Of a DNA stretch of 11,768 nucleotides, positions 1-7,765 are shown piece after piece. A model generated the notes under the pieces. The model made no database searches. It was not told the origin of the DNA and was given only the letters and a program-made list of their open reading frames with translations. The translations under genes and the position numbers were made by a program. Position 1 is the first letter of the stretch. Each line of letters starts with the position of its first letter. The DNA comes from an uncultured Ignavibacteria bacterium (lineage in GTDB: Bacteria; Bacteroidota; Ignavibacteria; Ignavibacteriales; Melioribacteraceae), in NCBI GenBank assembly GCA_937930275.1, contig CALGLM010000417.1:1-11768 (forward strand), read 5' to 3'.

Positions 1-1896
1 GGCTCATCAAACGATTACCATCGTGAATTTCATAAAACTTTTCTTGAAACCGAATTTGACGATAAATTAAATTCTTTAATTGCTTCAAAACGTTTATGGG
101 ATATACCTTTAGGAGATAGAGGGCACTGGAATATTCAATACGAGTACTTAGGCTTTGTTTCTTCTTCAAAAAAAATTGCAGAATATGAAGGAGATAAAGA
201 AGCATTTATAGGCAATTATGGTACACTTTCTAATCCTGCTGCATTAAGCAAAGAAAAATTAGAAGGTAAGTTAGGAAAGTTTAACGATTCAATCGGTACT
301 ATAAAAGTTAACTTGAATTTAGCAAAAGGGGATAAAGATAACATATCATTTTATATTGGTTTGAAGGAGACAAAAGAACAAATTAACGAAAGTTTGAACA
401 AATTATGTAAACCCGATAAAATTGATAGCTTATTAGAGGAAGTAAAAAAGACTTGGGAAAAATTATTAGGTGATTTGAATATTGAAACACCTGATAGCGC
501 AATGAATATTGCAATTAATTACTGGTTCAGATATCAAGCTATTTCGGGAAGATTGTGGGGAAGAACTGCATACTATCAACAAAGCGGAGCATTTGGATTT
601 AGGGATCAATTGCAGGATAGTTTAGTCTATTTACCTATAGAACCAAAATTAACCGAAAAACAAATAAAATTACACGCACGTCACCAATTGGAAGACGGTG
701 CAGTATTACACTGGTGGCATCCTATTGCCGAGGTAGGTTTAGAAACAAAAATGACCGATGATTTATTATGGTTGCCGTTTGTTTTAATTCAATATATAAA
801 TGAGACGGGTAATATCGAAATTTTGAATGATGAAGAGCCTTACTATAAAAGCGAAAAAATCGGTAGCTTATACGAACATTGTGTAAAAGCTATTGAAAAA
901 GTATTAAGCCGTTTTAGCGAACGAGGACTTCCGTTAATAGGAGCCGGAGATTGGAATGACGGACTAAGTGCAGTCGGGTTAGAAATGAAAGGAGAATCTA
1001 TTTGGCTTGCCGAATTTTTTTATTATGTCTTGAATAATTTTGCATCAATTGCAGAAAGATTTAATAAAAAAGAGGACGCAAATACATTTATTGCGAAAGC
1101 GGTAAAATTAAAAGATGCTTTTGATAAATACGCTTGGGACGGTAAATGGTATTATAGAGGTACTAAAGATAGCGGCGAAAAATTTGGAAGTAACGAAAAC
1201 GAAGACGGTAAAATATTCCTCAATCCGCAAATTTGGGCTGTAATGAGTGATATAGCACCGAAAGAAAAAGCTGAAGTTGCAATTAATTCGGTAAAAGAAA
1301 TTTTATTTAAAGGGAATGGTCCGTTATTGTTATACCCGGGTTACTCAAAGCCGGATAAATATATCGGTTACCTTTCTCGTTATGCTCCGGGAAGAAGAGA
1401 AAATGCAGGGGTATATACTCATGCTGCAACATGGTCGATATGGGCATTTGCAAAGTTAAAAGATAGTGAATTCACTTACGAGGCATTTAAACGTTTGTGT
1501 CCGATTTATAGCGGTATGGAACCGGACAAATATGCCGCAGAACCGTTTGTTACACCGGGTAATATTGACGGACCGGACTCGCCAAATTACGGAATGGCCG
1601 GTTGGACATGGTACACGGGAAGCGCTGCATGGTTTTCAAAAGTAGTTGTTGATTGGCTGCTGGGTGTTCGTACAACCGAAGAAGGACTAATTATTGATCC
1701 GTGTGTTCCAAAAGATTGGAAGACTTTCAAAGTGAAACGAAAATATATGGGTAAAATTGTAAATTTAACTTTTATTAATGAAAGCGGTGTTGCAAACGGA
1801 GTTAAAGAAATTAAAGGTGACGGAGCGACTGTTGTGGGTAATGTTATAAAATCGGTAGAAAAAGATATTGTGAATTTAATCGTAACTATGGGGTAA
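1..1896 (+). CDS. GH94 inverting beta-glycoside phosphorylase (5' partial; possible beta-1,2-oligoglucan or related phosphorylase)
   Basis: The reading frame is open from base 1, so the gene starts outside the window and 631 residues are visible. GH94 phosphorylases usually have about 800 or more residues, so roughly the first quarter (N-terminal beta-sandwich) is missing. The TTG at 313 is not a believable start, because conserved-looking sequence continues upstream of it. GH94 hallmarks, in fragment numbering: YYQQSGAFGFRDQLQD from 191, HWWHP at 237-241, TDDLLWLPF soon after, the catalytic-acid region GAGDWNDGL at 314-322, then RENAGVYTHAATW and DGPDSPNYGMAGWTWYTGS. The family cleaves beta-glucosides with phosphate, releasing alpha-glucose 1-phosphate; this saves ATP and suits a cytoplasmic role after oligosaccharide import. 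The RENxGxYTHAA motif looks to me closer to cyclic-glucan-synthase and sophoro-oligosaccharide phosphorylase GH94 domains than to cellobiose phosphorylases, but that comparison is from memory. Laminaribiose or cellobiose specificity is not excluded. The next gene follows after 3 bases. Confidence 0.9.
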   Translation, partial: GSSNDYHREFHKTFLETEFDDKLNSLIASKRLWDIPLGDRGHWNIQYEYLGFVSSSKKIAEYEGDKEAFIGNYGTLSNPAALSKEKLEGKLGKFNDSIGTIKVNLNLAKGDKDNISFYIGLKETKEQINESLNKLCKPDKIDSLLEEVKKTWEKLLGDLNIETPDSAMNIAINYWFRYQAISGRLWGRTAYYQQSGAFGFRDQLQDSLVYLPIEPKLTEKQIKLHARHQLEDGAVLHWWHPIAEVGLETKMTDDLLWLPFVLIQYINETGNIEILNDEEPYYKSEKIGSLYEHCVKAIEKVLSRFSERGLPLIGAGDWNDGLSAVGLEMKGESIWLAEFFYYVLNNFASIAERFNKKEDANTFIAKAVKLKDAFDKYAWDGKWYYRGTKDSGEKFGSNENEDGKIFLNPQIWAVMSDIAPKEKAEVAINSVKEILFKGNGPLLLYPGYSKPDKYIGYLSRYAPGRRENAGVYTHAATWSIWAFAKLKDSEFTYEAFKRLCPIYSGMEPDKYAAEPFVTPGNIDGPDSPNYGMAGWTWYTGSAAWFSKVVVDWLLGVRTTEEGLIIDPCVPKDWKTFKVKRKYMGKIVNLTFINESGVANGVKEIKGDGATVVGNVIKSVEKDIVNLIVTMG

Positions 1897-1899
1897 GTA

Positions 1900-3288
1900 A
1901 TGATAAAACGTTTTTGCTTTCTATCCGCAGCAGCTTTTATAATTGTTAGTTTAATAAGTTGTTCTTCTGCTCAGTCGGATAGAAATGCAAAAAACGAATT
2001 AAAATATTTCCCCGTAAATATTGTCGGTAAAAATCCTGATATAAATTTGAGTGATTCTTTATTTTTAAACTCTATTGCTAAAGATACGTGGAAATTTTTT
2101 GAAAACTCAACATATGGTAATACCGGTTTTGTTGTAGATAAAATATTTGTAGATAGACAAAATGCAGCTCATTATACATCAATAACAAATATTGGCTTGT
2201 ATTTAGTTTGTACCGCTTATGCTTACAAGTTAAATTATATAACACGTAACGAAGCATTAAATAAAATTAATACTACAATAAAATCGCTACTAAAATTAGA
2301 AAGGTATAAAGGTTTTTTTTATAACTGGTACGAAATTGATAGTTTAAAGCAAAGCGGAAATTATATTTCGACAGTAGATGCAGGGTGGTTGTATTCAAGT
2401 CTTTTTATAATTAGTAATATTTTTACTGATGAGTTAGGCAAAACTTGTAATAAATTAATTGATGATGCAGATTTTTTATGGTTATATGATGAAAAAGAAG
2501 GAGCATTTAGACTTGGTTATGATGTAAAAAGCGGGTTTAGTCCTTATCATTATAAACTTTTAGTAAGCGAGGCGCGAATTGCATTATATTTAGCAGTTAT
2601 TAAAAATCAACTAAGACCTAAAAGTTGGTTTAAACTTGCAAGAACTTTGGACAAGAATATTGAGCAGGAACAGTATCCTAAAGGCGGATATTCTACTTAT
2701 GAGGGGGAAGAATATTTTAACGGTTACTACATGTATGATTCGTTAAAAGTTGTTCCTTCGTGGGGCGGAAGTATGTTTGAGTTTTTAATGACCGATATGT
2801 TTATTGACGAAAGAATGGCGATTAAAGGAATGGGGTTAAATAATTTTAATATGATTAAAGCACAAATCGATTTTTGTTTAAATAAAAACAACTATAAAGT
2901 ATGGGGAATGTCTCCCTGTGCAACACCTGACGGGGGCTACGGCGAGTTTGGTGTATATTTGCTTGGGACAAAAAAAGGAGGATATCCGAATGGTGTTGTA
3001 ACTCCTCATGCGTCTTGTCTGGCACTTAATTATTATCCTAAAGAAGTTTTAGCAAATCTTAAAAATATGATTAAAAACTATTCCGTTTACGGTGAATACG
3101 GTTTTTATGATTGTGTTGATATGAAATCCGGAGAAGTAGGAAAAACATATTTAGCGTTAGATCAATCTATGATATTTATATCAATAGCTAACTACTTAAC
3201 CGATAATTATATCCCTAATTTACTTGAAAAGAACAGTAATCTGCAAAACATGTTCGAAATAATTAAAAGTGAGGAATTTTACAAATGA
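1900..3288 (+). CDS. Lipoprotein with a stand-alone cyclic-beta-1,2-glucan-synthase-like (alpha/alpha)6 domain (clan GH-S, GH189/GH144-like)
   Basis: The 462-residue product begins with a lipoprotein signal (hydrophobic 7-19, lipobox LISC with Cys21), so it is probably anchored in an envelope membrane. From about residue 55 to the end it is a single barrel domain. Several segments match the central transglycosylation domain of cyclic beta-1,2-glucan synthases as I recall it: TSITNIGLYL (93-102), GFFYNWYE (138-145), STVDAGWL (157-164), SEAR (223-226), SWGGSMFEFLM (287-297), GVVTPHASCLAL (365-376) and YGEYGFYDCVD (397-407). In the synthases this domain is a module of a protein of over 2500 residues, flanked by glycosyltransferase and GH94 modules; here it is alone and exported. 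It also shares YGF-x-D and YLAxDQ with the GH144 protein two genes downstream. The likely role is hydrolysis or transglycosylation of beta-1,2-glucan or its cyclic form outside the cytoplasm. Databases may call it 'glucoamylase family' or DUF3131. Family confidence is high; the reaction is unknown. Confidence 0.8.
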   Translation: MIKRFCFLSAAAFIIVSLISCSSAQSDRNAKNELKYFPVNIVGKNPDINLSDSLFLNSIAKDTWKFFENSTYGNTGFVVDKIFVDRQNAAHYTSITNIGLYLVCTAYAYKLNYITRNEALNKINTTIKSLLKLERYKGFFYNWYEIDSLKQSGNYISTVDAGWLYSSLFIISNIFTDELGKTCNKLIDDADFLWLYDEKEGAFRLGYDVKSGFSPYHYKLLVSEARIALYLAVIKNQLRPKSWFKLARTLDKNIEQEQYPKGGYSTYEGEEYFNGYYMYDSLKVVPSWGGSMFEFLMTDMFIDERMAIKGMGLNNFNMIKAQIDFCLNKNNYKVWGMSPCATPDGGYGEFGVYLLGTKKGGYPNGVVTPHASCLALNYYPKEVLANLKNMIKNYSVYGEYGFYDCVDMKSGEVGKTYLALDQSMIFISIANYLTDNYIPNLLEKNSNLQNMFEIIKSEEFYK

Positions 3289-5381
3289 ACGGGAAAATCG
3301 AAATATCCTTAAACGGCGAATGGGAATATATTAAAGATACGGACGGTTCGTTACCTTTTAAGGAGGTAAAAAAGCTATTTTTTAATAAAAATGTTGACGG
3401 TAAAATGAATTTACCGATAAATTGGGAACTTGCAGGATTACATAATTATACCGGAACTGTTTGGTTTAAGCGTGAAATATTTGTTTCCGAAAAAGATATA
3501 AACGCTAACGGTTACATTGAATTTAAAGGTGTTGATTATTATTGCGAAGTATTTTTTAATAATTTTAACATCGGAACTAATACCGGATATTTTAATAAAT
3601 TTGAATTATCACTACAGAATAATGTAATACCTGATTCATTAAATTCGGTAATAGTTAAAGTTACGTCTCCTAAAGAAAAACCCGGGAAGGTTTGGCCTCA
3701 TAATAAATATTTGATTAAAGGAATATTTAATCATCACGATTGCCGCCCCGGCGGTTGGAGCTTGGAGCATGGCCAAGATAGAAATACGGGCGGAATTTGG
3801 AACGACATTAATATTTATTTTACAAATCTTCCTTCTCCCAACTTCGATATATCAACCGATTACGACCTAAAAACTAATGAGGGAATATTGGGCTTATCGA
3901 TAGAGATATTTGCATTCAATATTCCTCCCATATCAATAAATGCCGAATTATGGTTTAAAAACAAACTTGTTAAAAAAGAAGTTTTGTTATATAATTTCGG
4001 TAATAAAAAAGTAAATAAGTTAGAACGAACTATAAAATTACCCAACCCTAAGTTATGGTCATCTTGGGATATAGGAGAACCTAATTTATATAATTTAGTA
4101 ATATCTTCGCCGGATTTCGGAGAATATAATTATTCCATTGGATTTAAAAATGTTTATGAATCGGAATTAAGTGAATTATACCTGAACGGAAAAAAATTGT
4201 TCTTGCGCGGTACAAATATAATTCCGGAACAAATGTTAAGCAGTTTTACAAATGAGAGAATTGAGAAATTAGTTATTTTATTAAAAGAAGCGAATATAAA
4301 TGCGGTTAGAGTACATGCCCACGTAAATAGGCAAGAATTGTACGATGCTTTTGATAAAGCCGGAATTGTTGTTTGGCAAGATTTTGCTTTGCAATGGACT
4401 TACGAAAAATCCATACAGTTTATTAACGAAGCCGGAAAACAAATTTCAAAAATGGTTACTCAATTTAAACATCATCCTTGTATTACTTATTGGTGCTGCC
4501 ATAATGAACCCGGGTACGAAAGTTATGAATTGGATAATAGATTATTTAGCGAGATTGAAAAATTAGATAAAACAAAAATTATAAAACTTTATTCAAATTA
4601 CGAAGAACATCCGTACTATGGTTGGTACTGGGGTAAAAAAGAAGATTATTTTGCCGCACCGATGGGTCCGATGGTTACGGAATTTGGGGCTCAAGGAATT
4701 CCGAATTATGATACTCTTGCAAAATTTATGTCAATAGAAGAAATTGAAGCTCCCGACTGGGATAAATGGAGATACCATAATTATCAATATGAACAAACCA
4801 ATTTAATTGCGAAAGTTGATTTTGGTAAAAATGTAAAAGAGTATATTAATAATAGTCAAACTTACCAATCAGAATTATTGAAAACAGCAATAAAGTATTA
4901 TAGAATAAATAAATTTAGACCTATTACGGGTATTTTTCAGTTTATGTTTATTGACTGTTGGGAAAGTATAACCTGGTCGGTAGTTGATTATTTCGGGAAC
5001 AAGAAAAAAGGATATTACACTTTAAAAAAGATGTATTCTCCTTTTTTAATGATTATAGACGAAAGACAAAAAGAATATATGATTGATTCGTTCTTAAATA
5101 TTGATATAACTATCGTTAACGACTTATATTCAAAATATTCTAAAGCTGAGTTAAGTCTATTACATCTGGATAATGAAATTAAAAGAATAAAAAATATAAA
5201 CATTCCCGAAAACGGAACAATTCACCTTGAATGGGAATTATTGAAAATTCCGATTAAGGATTATTTCAAAGCAGGAAAAAATAAAATAAAATTTGTTTTG
5301 AACGATAAAAAAGGTGTATTAGCAGAAGAAGAAATTGAAATTGAGGTTATTGAAAAAAAATATTATTGGGGTAGTAAATGA
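3285..5381 (+). CDS. Glycoside hydrolase family 2 enzyme, cytoplasmic, specificity unknown
   Basis: The 698-residue protein has the GH2 layout: a jelly-roll sugar-binding domain (about 5-180, with LNGEWEYIKD at the start and WFKREI), an Ig-like domain (about 190-290), a TIM barrel (about 295-590) and a C-terminal beta-sandwich. Barrel motifs are LFLRGTN, NAVRVHAH (339-346), WQDFALQW (from 364), the acid/base in CHNEPG (Glu408) and the nucleophile in VTEFGAQG (Glu466), so a retaining mechanism with both catalytic residues is expected. The WQDF and TEFG patterns are closer to the beta-mannosidase/exo-glucosaminidase side of GH2 than to LacZ. There is no signal peptide or lipobox, which implies action on imported oligosaccharides. 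The start is set by an ATGA overlap with the previous gene, with GAGG at 3271-3274 as a possible ribosome binding site. The context suggests a beta-1,2-glucoside substrate, but beta-galactosidase, beta-mannosidase or transferase activity cannot be excluded. Confidence 0.88.
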   Translation: MNGKIEISLNGEWEYIKDTDGSLPFKEVKKLFFNKNVDGKMNLPINWELAGLHNYTGTVWFKREIFVSEKDINANGYIEFKGVDYYCEVFFNNFNIGTNTGYFNKFELSLQNNVIPDSLNSVIVKVTSPKEKPGKVWPHNKYLIKGIFNHHDCRPGGWSLEHGQDRNTGGIWNDINIYFTNLPSPNFDISTDYDLKTNEGILGLSIEIFAFNIPPISINAELWFKNKLVKKEVLLYNFGNKKVNKLERTIKLPNPKLWSSWDIGEPNLYNLVISSPDFGEYNYSIGFKNVYESELSELYLNGKKLFLRGTNIIPEQMLSSFTNERIEKLVILLKEANINAVRVHAHVNRQELYDAFDKAGIVVWQDFALQWTYEKSIQFINEAGKQISKMVTQFKHHPCITYWCCHNEPGYESYELDNRLFSEIEKLDKTKIIKLYSNYEEHPYYGWYWGKKEDYFAAPMGPMVTEFGAQGIPNYDTLAKFMSIEEIEAPDWDKWRYHNYQYEQTNLIAKVDFGKNVKEYINNSQTYQSELLKTAIKYYRINKFRPITGIFQFMFIDCWESITWSVVDYFGNKKKGYYTLKKMYSPFLMIIDERQKEYMIDSFLNIDITIVNDLYSKYSKAELSLLHLDNEIKRIKNINIPENGTIHLEWELLKIPIKDYFKAGKNKIKFVLNDKKGVLAEEEIEIEVIEKKYYWGSK

Positions 5382-7765
5382 TAAAAAAAATAGTTTTAAT
5401 TGTTATGTTTATTAGTTCAATAAGTTTTGCTCAAGGGTATATATTCTTTAGCGATAGTCCCAATAATTTGTATTACGAAACAAGCTGGGGATTTTCTTCG
5501 GGAAGTAGTTATGTTGAATTAATAAATACAAATAAATTTCCGGTTGATATAAATAATAAATTTAGCGGAATAAATTCATTAAGGCTAAGTTGGAAATCTG
5601 TATCGGGGGGAGACTGGGGTTTAGCGTGTGCAGGTGCAAATTGGGTTGCAAGAGATATAACTAATATGGATTCCATTATATTTTATGCGTACGGAAGTTC
5701 ACAAATAAATGCTGTTGATTTGCCGATGATTTACATTGAAGATACCGGAAATAATAAATCGCCTAAACATAAGCTTTCCGATTATGTTAATACACCCGTT
5801 AATCAAAGTTGGGTTAAAATATCTGTTCCGTTAGATGTTTTTAAGAATAATCCAGGAAGTACTGATTTAACAAAAATCAAAACTATATACTTTGGTCAAA
5901 ATGTAGAAAACAATGACGGAATTCAGCATACATTATTTATTGACGATTTAGTAATTTCTAAAAACACGGCATATATTCCCTCAACCCCTACTAATGTTAT
6001 TGCAAAGGGGTATCCCAAACATATTGAATTGCGATGGGACTTAATAAATAATTCCGAATTGGGCGGATATAAAATATACAGGAAATCAGGTTCGCAATTT
6101 TTATTAATCGGAACTGTTGATAAAGATACAAGATATTTTATAGATTTTGGTTATAATATCGGTTTTACCGGAGAGTATAAAGTTTCTGCTATTAGTACGT
6201 CATTAAATGAATCTCCGCTTTCCGAAACAGTTACGGCAACAACAAAAGATTTAACCGAAGACGAGTGGCTGGATATGCTTCAGGAATCAACATTCAGATA
6301 CTTTTGGGATTATGCTCATCCCGTCTCCGGACTTGCACGTGAGCGTTTAGGAAGCGGAAACACAGTTACCATTGGAGGGAGTGGTTTTGGAGTATTGGCT
6401 GTTATTGTTGGCGTAGAAAGAGGATTTATTACAAGAGAAGAAGGAGCAGCCCATATTCTTAAAATGGTATCATTTTTAAAAAATAAAGCTCAACGATTTC
6501 ACGGAATTTGGTCGCATTGGCTAAACGGTGAAACAGGTGTCGTTATTCCGTTCAGCCAATACGATAACGGCGGCGATTTGGTGGAATCATCTTTTATGTT
6601 GCAGGGTTTGTTAACGGCTCGGCAGTACTTTAATTTAAGCAGCAGTGTTGAAACAGAAATTAGGACGATATGCACGCAGCTATGGGAAGAAGCAGAATTT
6701 GATTGGTATAAGCGTTATGCAAGCAGTGATTTATTATATTGGCATTGGTCTCCAAATTACGGGTGGCAGATGAATATGCCTATAAAAGGATGGAATGAAG
6801 CAATGATTTGTTACTTGCTGGCAATAGCATCGCCTACTCACTCAATACCTGCAACTTGTTATAGTTTTGGATGGGCTGGAAGTGCAGGTTATGTTAATAA
6901 TAAAACTTTTTACGGACATAAAATTTTTGTTGGTTATAATTACGGCGGACCTTTATTTTTTACTCATTACTCCTTCTTAGCTTTTGACCCGAGAAATAAA
7001 AAAGATAGATATGCAAACTATTCTATAAATAGTAGAAATACGGCTTTGGTACATCATGATTATGCGGTAGCTAATCCAAACAACTTTCCGAATTACGGTG
7101 CGGACGAGTGGGGATTAACTGCGTCTGATGACCCAAGCGGGTACGGTGTTCACGAACCGACAAATGATAACGGTACTATTTCGCCTACGGCGGCTTTATC
7201 ATCCTTCCCCTATACTCCGGTTGAATCGATGAACGCACTAAAAGGTTTTTACAATAATAGGGGGGATAAATTATGGGATGTTTACGGATTTAAAGACGCA
7301 TATAATGTAAAACAAAATTGGTTTGCATCAAGTTATTTGGCAATTGATCAAGGTCCTATTGTGGTTATGGTTGAAAATTACAGAAGCGGATTATTGTGGA
7401 ACTATTTTATGCAAAATCCCGAAATTCAGCCCATGTTAAATGCGATAGGATTTGTTACAGATACTACAACAGCGGTTGAAGACGAAAAAAGCTTAATTGC
7501 AAATGAATTTAAACTAAACGGTAATTTCCCAAATCCTTTTAATCCATCAACGGAAATAGAGTTTACTATACCCAAAGCAGGAAATGTTATAGTTGAAGTT
7601 TACGATATTTTGGGAAATAGAACTTCTGTTGTAAGCGAAGGTTATTGTAATGCGGGTACTAATAAGGTTACTTGGAATGCTTACGATAAAGCCTCGGGAG
7701 TTTATTTTTATAAAATAGCATACAACGGAAAATCACTTTTAGGTAAAATGATACTGGTTAAATAA
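5378..7765 (+). CDS. Secreted GH144-type endo-beta-1,2-glucanase with CBM-like and FnIII domains and a type IX secretion sorting domain
   Basis: The 795-residue protein is built of five parts. A Sec signal peptide (1 to about 18, ending SISFAQG) is followed by a beta-rich, carbohydrate-binding-like domain (about 20-195, ending in LFIDDLVI). An FnIII domain follows (about 202-290: TPTNVIAKG, LRWD, GGYKIYRKS). The catalytic PF10091/GH144 domain spans about 295-695. A T9SS type A sorting domain runs from about 715 to the end (FPNPFNPSTEI, VYDILG, GVYFYKI, KMILVK). Catalytic-domain signatures are STFRYFWDYAHP, GIWSHW (376-381), DLVESSFMLQGLLTARQYF (from Asp400), KGWNEAM (Glu474), YGFKDAY (from 636) and YLAIDQGP (from 653). 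Acidic residues in these motifs are catalytic candidates; I do not assign acid and base. Characterised GH144 members cut beta-1,2-glucan in endo fashion or release sophorose. The sorting domain implies export across the outer membrane and surface attachment or release. It begins by ATGA overlap with the GH2 gene. Confidence 0.88.
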   Translation: MIKKIVLIVMFISSISFAQGYIFFSDSPNNLYYETSWGFSSGSSYVELINTNKFPVDINNKFSGINSLRLSWKSVSGGDWGLACAGANWVARDITNMDSIIFYAYGSSQINAVDLPMIYIEDTGNNKSPKHKLSDYVNTPVNQSWVKISVPLDVFKNNPGSTDLTKIKTIYFGQNVENNDGIQHTLFIDDLVISKNTAYIPSTPTNVIAKGYPKHIELRWDLINNSELGGYKIYRKSGSQFLLIGTVDKDTRYFIDFGYNIGFTGEYKVSAISTSLNESPLSETVTATTKDLTEDEWLDMLQESTFRYFWDYAHPVSGLARERLGSGNTVTIGGSGFGVLAVIVGVERGFITREEGAAHILKMVSFLKNKAQRFHGIWSHWLNGETGVVIPFSQYDNGGDLVESSFMLQGLLTARQYFNLSSSVETEIRTICTQLWEEAEFDWYKRYASSDLLYWHWSPNYGWQMNMPIKGWNEAMICYLLAIASPTHSIPATCYSFGWAGSAGYVNNKTFYGHKIFVGYNYGGPLFFTHYSFLAFDPRNKKDRYANYSINSRNTALVHHDYAVANPNNFPNYGADEWGLTASDDPSGYGVHEPTNDNGTISPTAALSSFPYTPVESMNALKGFYNNRGDKLWDVYGFKDAYNVKQNWFASSYLAIDQGPIVVMVENYRSGLLWNYFMQNPEIQPMLNAIGFVTDTTTAVEDEKSLIANEFKLNGNFPNPFNPSTEIEFTIPKAGNVIVEVYDILGNRTSVVSEGYCNAGTNKVTWNAYDKASGVYFYKIAYNGKSLLGKMILVK

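Noticed and set aside
313..321. TTG at 313 as the start of the GH94 gene
   Set aside because: The frame is open to base 1 and the upstream codons read as continuous GH94-like protein; starting at 313 would remove a further 104 residues from an already short enzyme.
1905..1914. AAAACGTTTT palindrome at the start of the lipoprotein gene, and AAACGTTT at 88-95 and 1499-1506
   Set aside because: All lie inside coding sequence and the symmetry ends after 8-10 bases, as expected by chance in AT-rich DNA; only the 10805-10822 site is extended and intergenic.
1900..3288. Classical starch glucoamylase (GH15) as the function of the lipoprotein, by the 'glucoamylase-like' family name
   Set aside because: The motifs match the PF10091/cyclic-glucan-synthase group, whose characterised members act on beta-1,2-glucan; no GH15 motifs were seen.
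3860..4045. Minus-strand open frame inside the GH2 gene, and similar short frames at 5015-5203, 8508-8696, 8698-8964 and plus-strand 4345-4566
   Set aside because: They lie wholly inside well-supported genes in other frames and show no recognisable domain or ribosome binding site.
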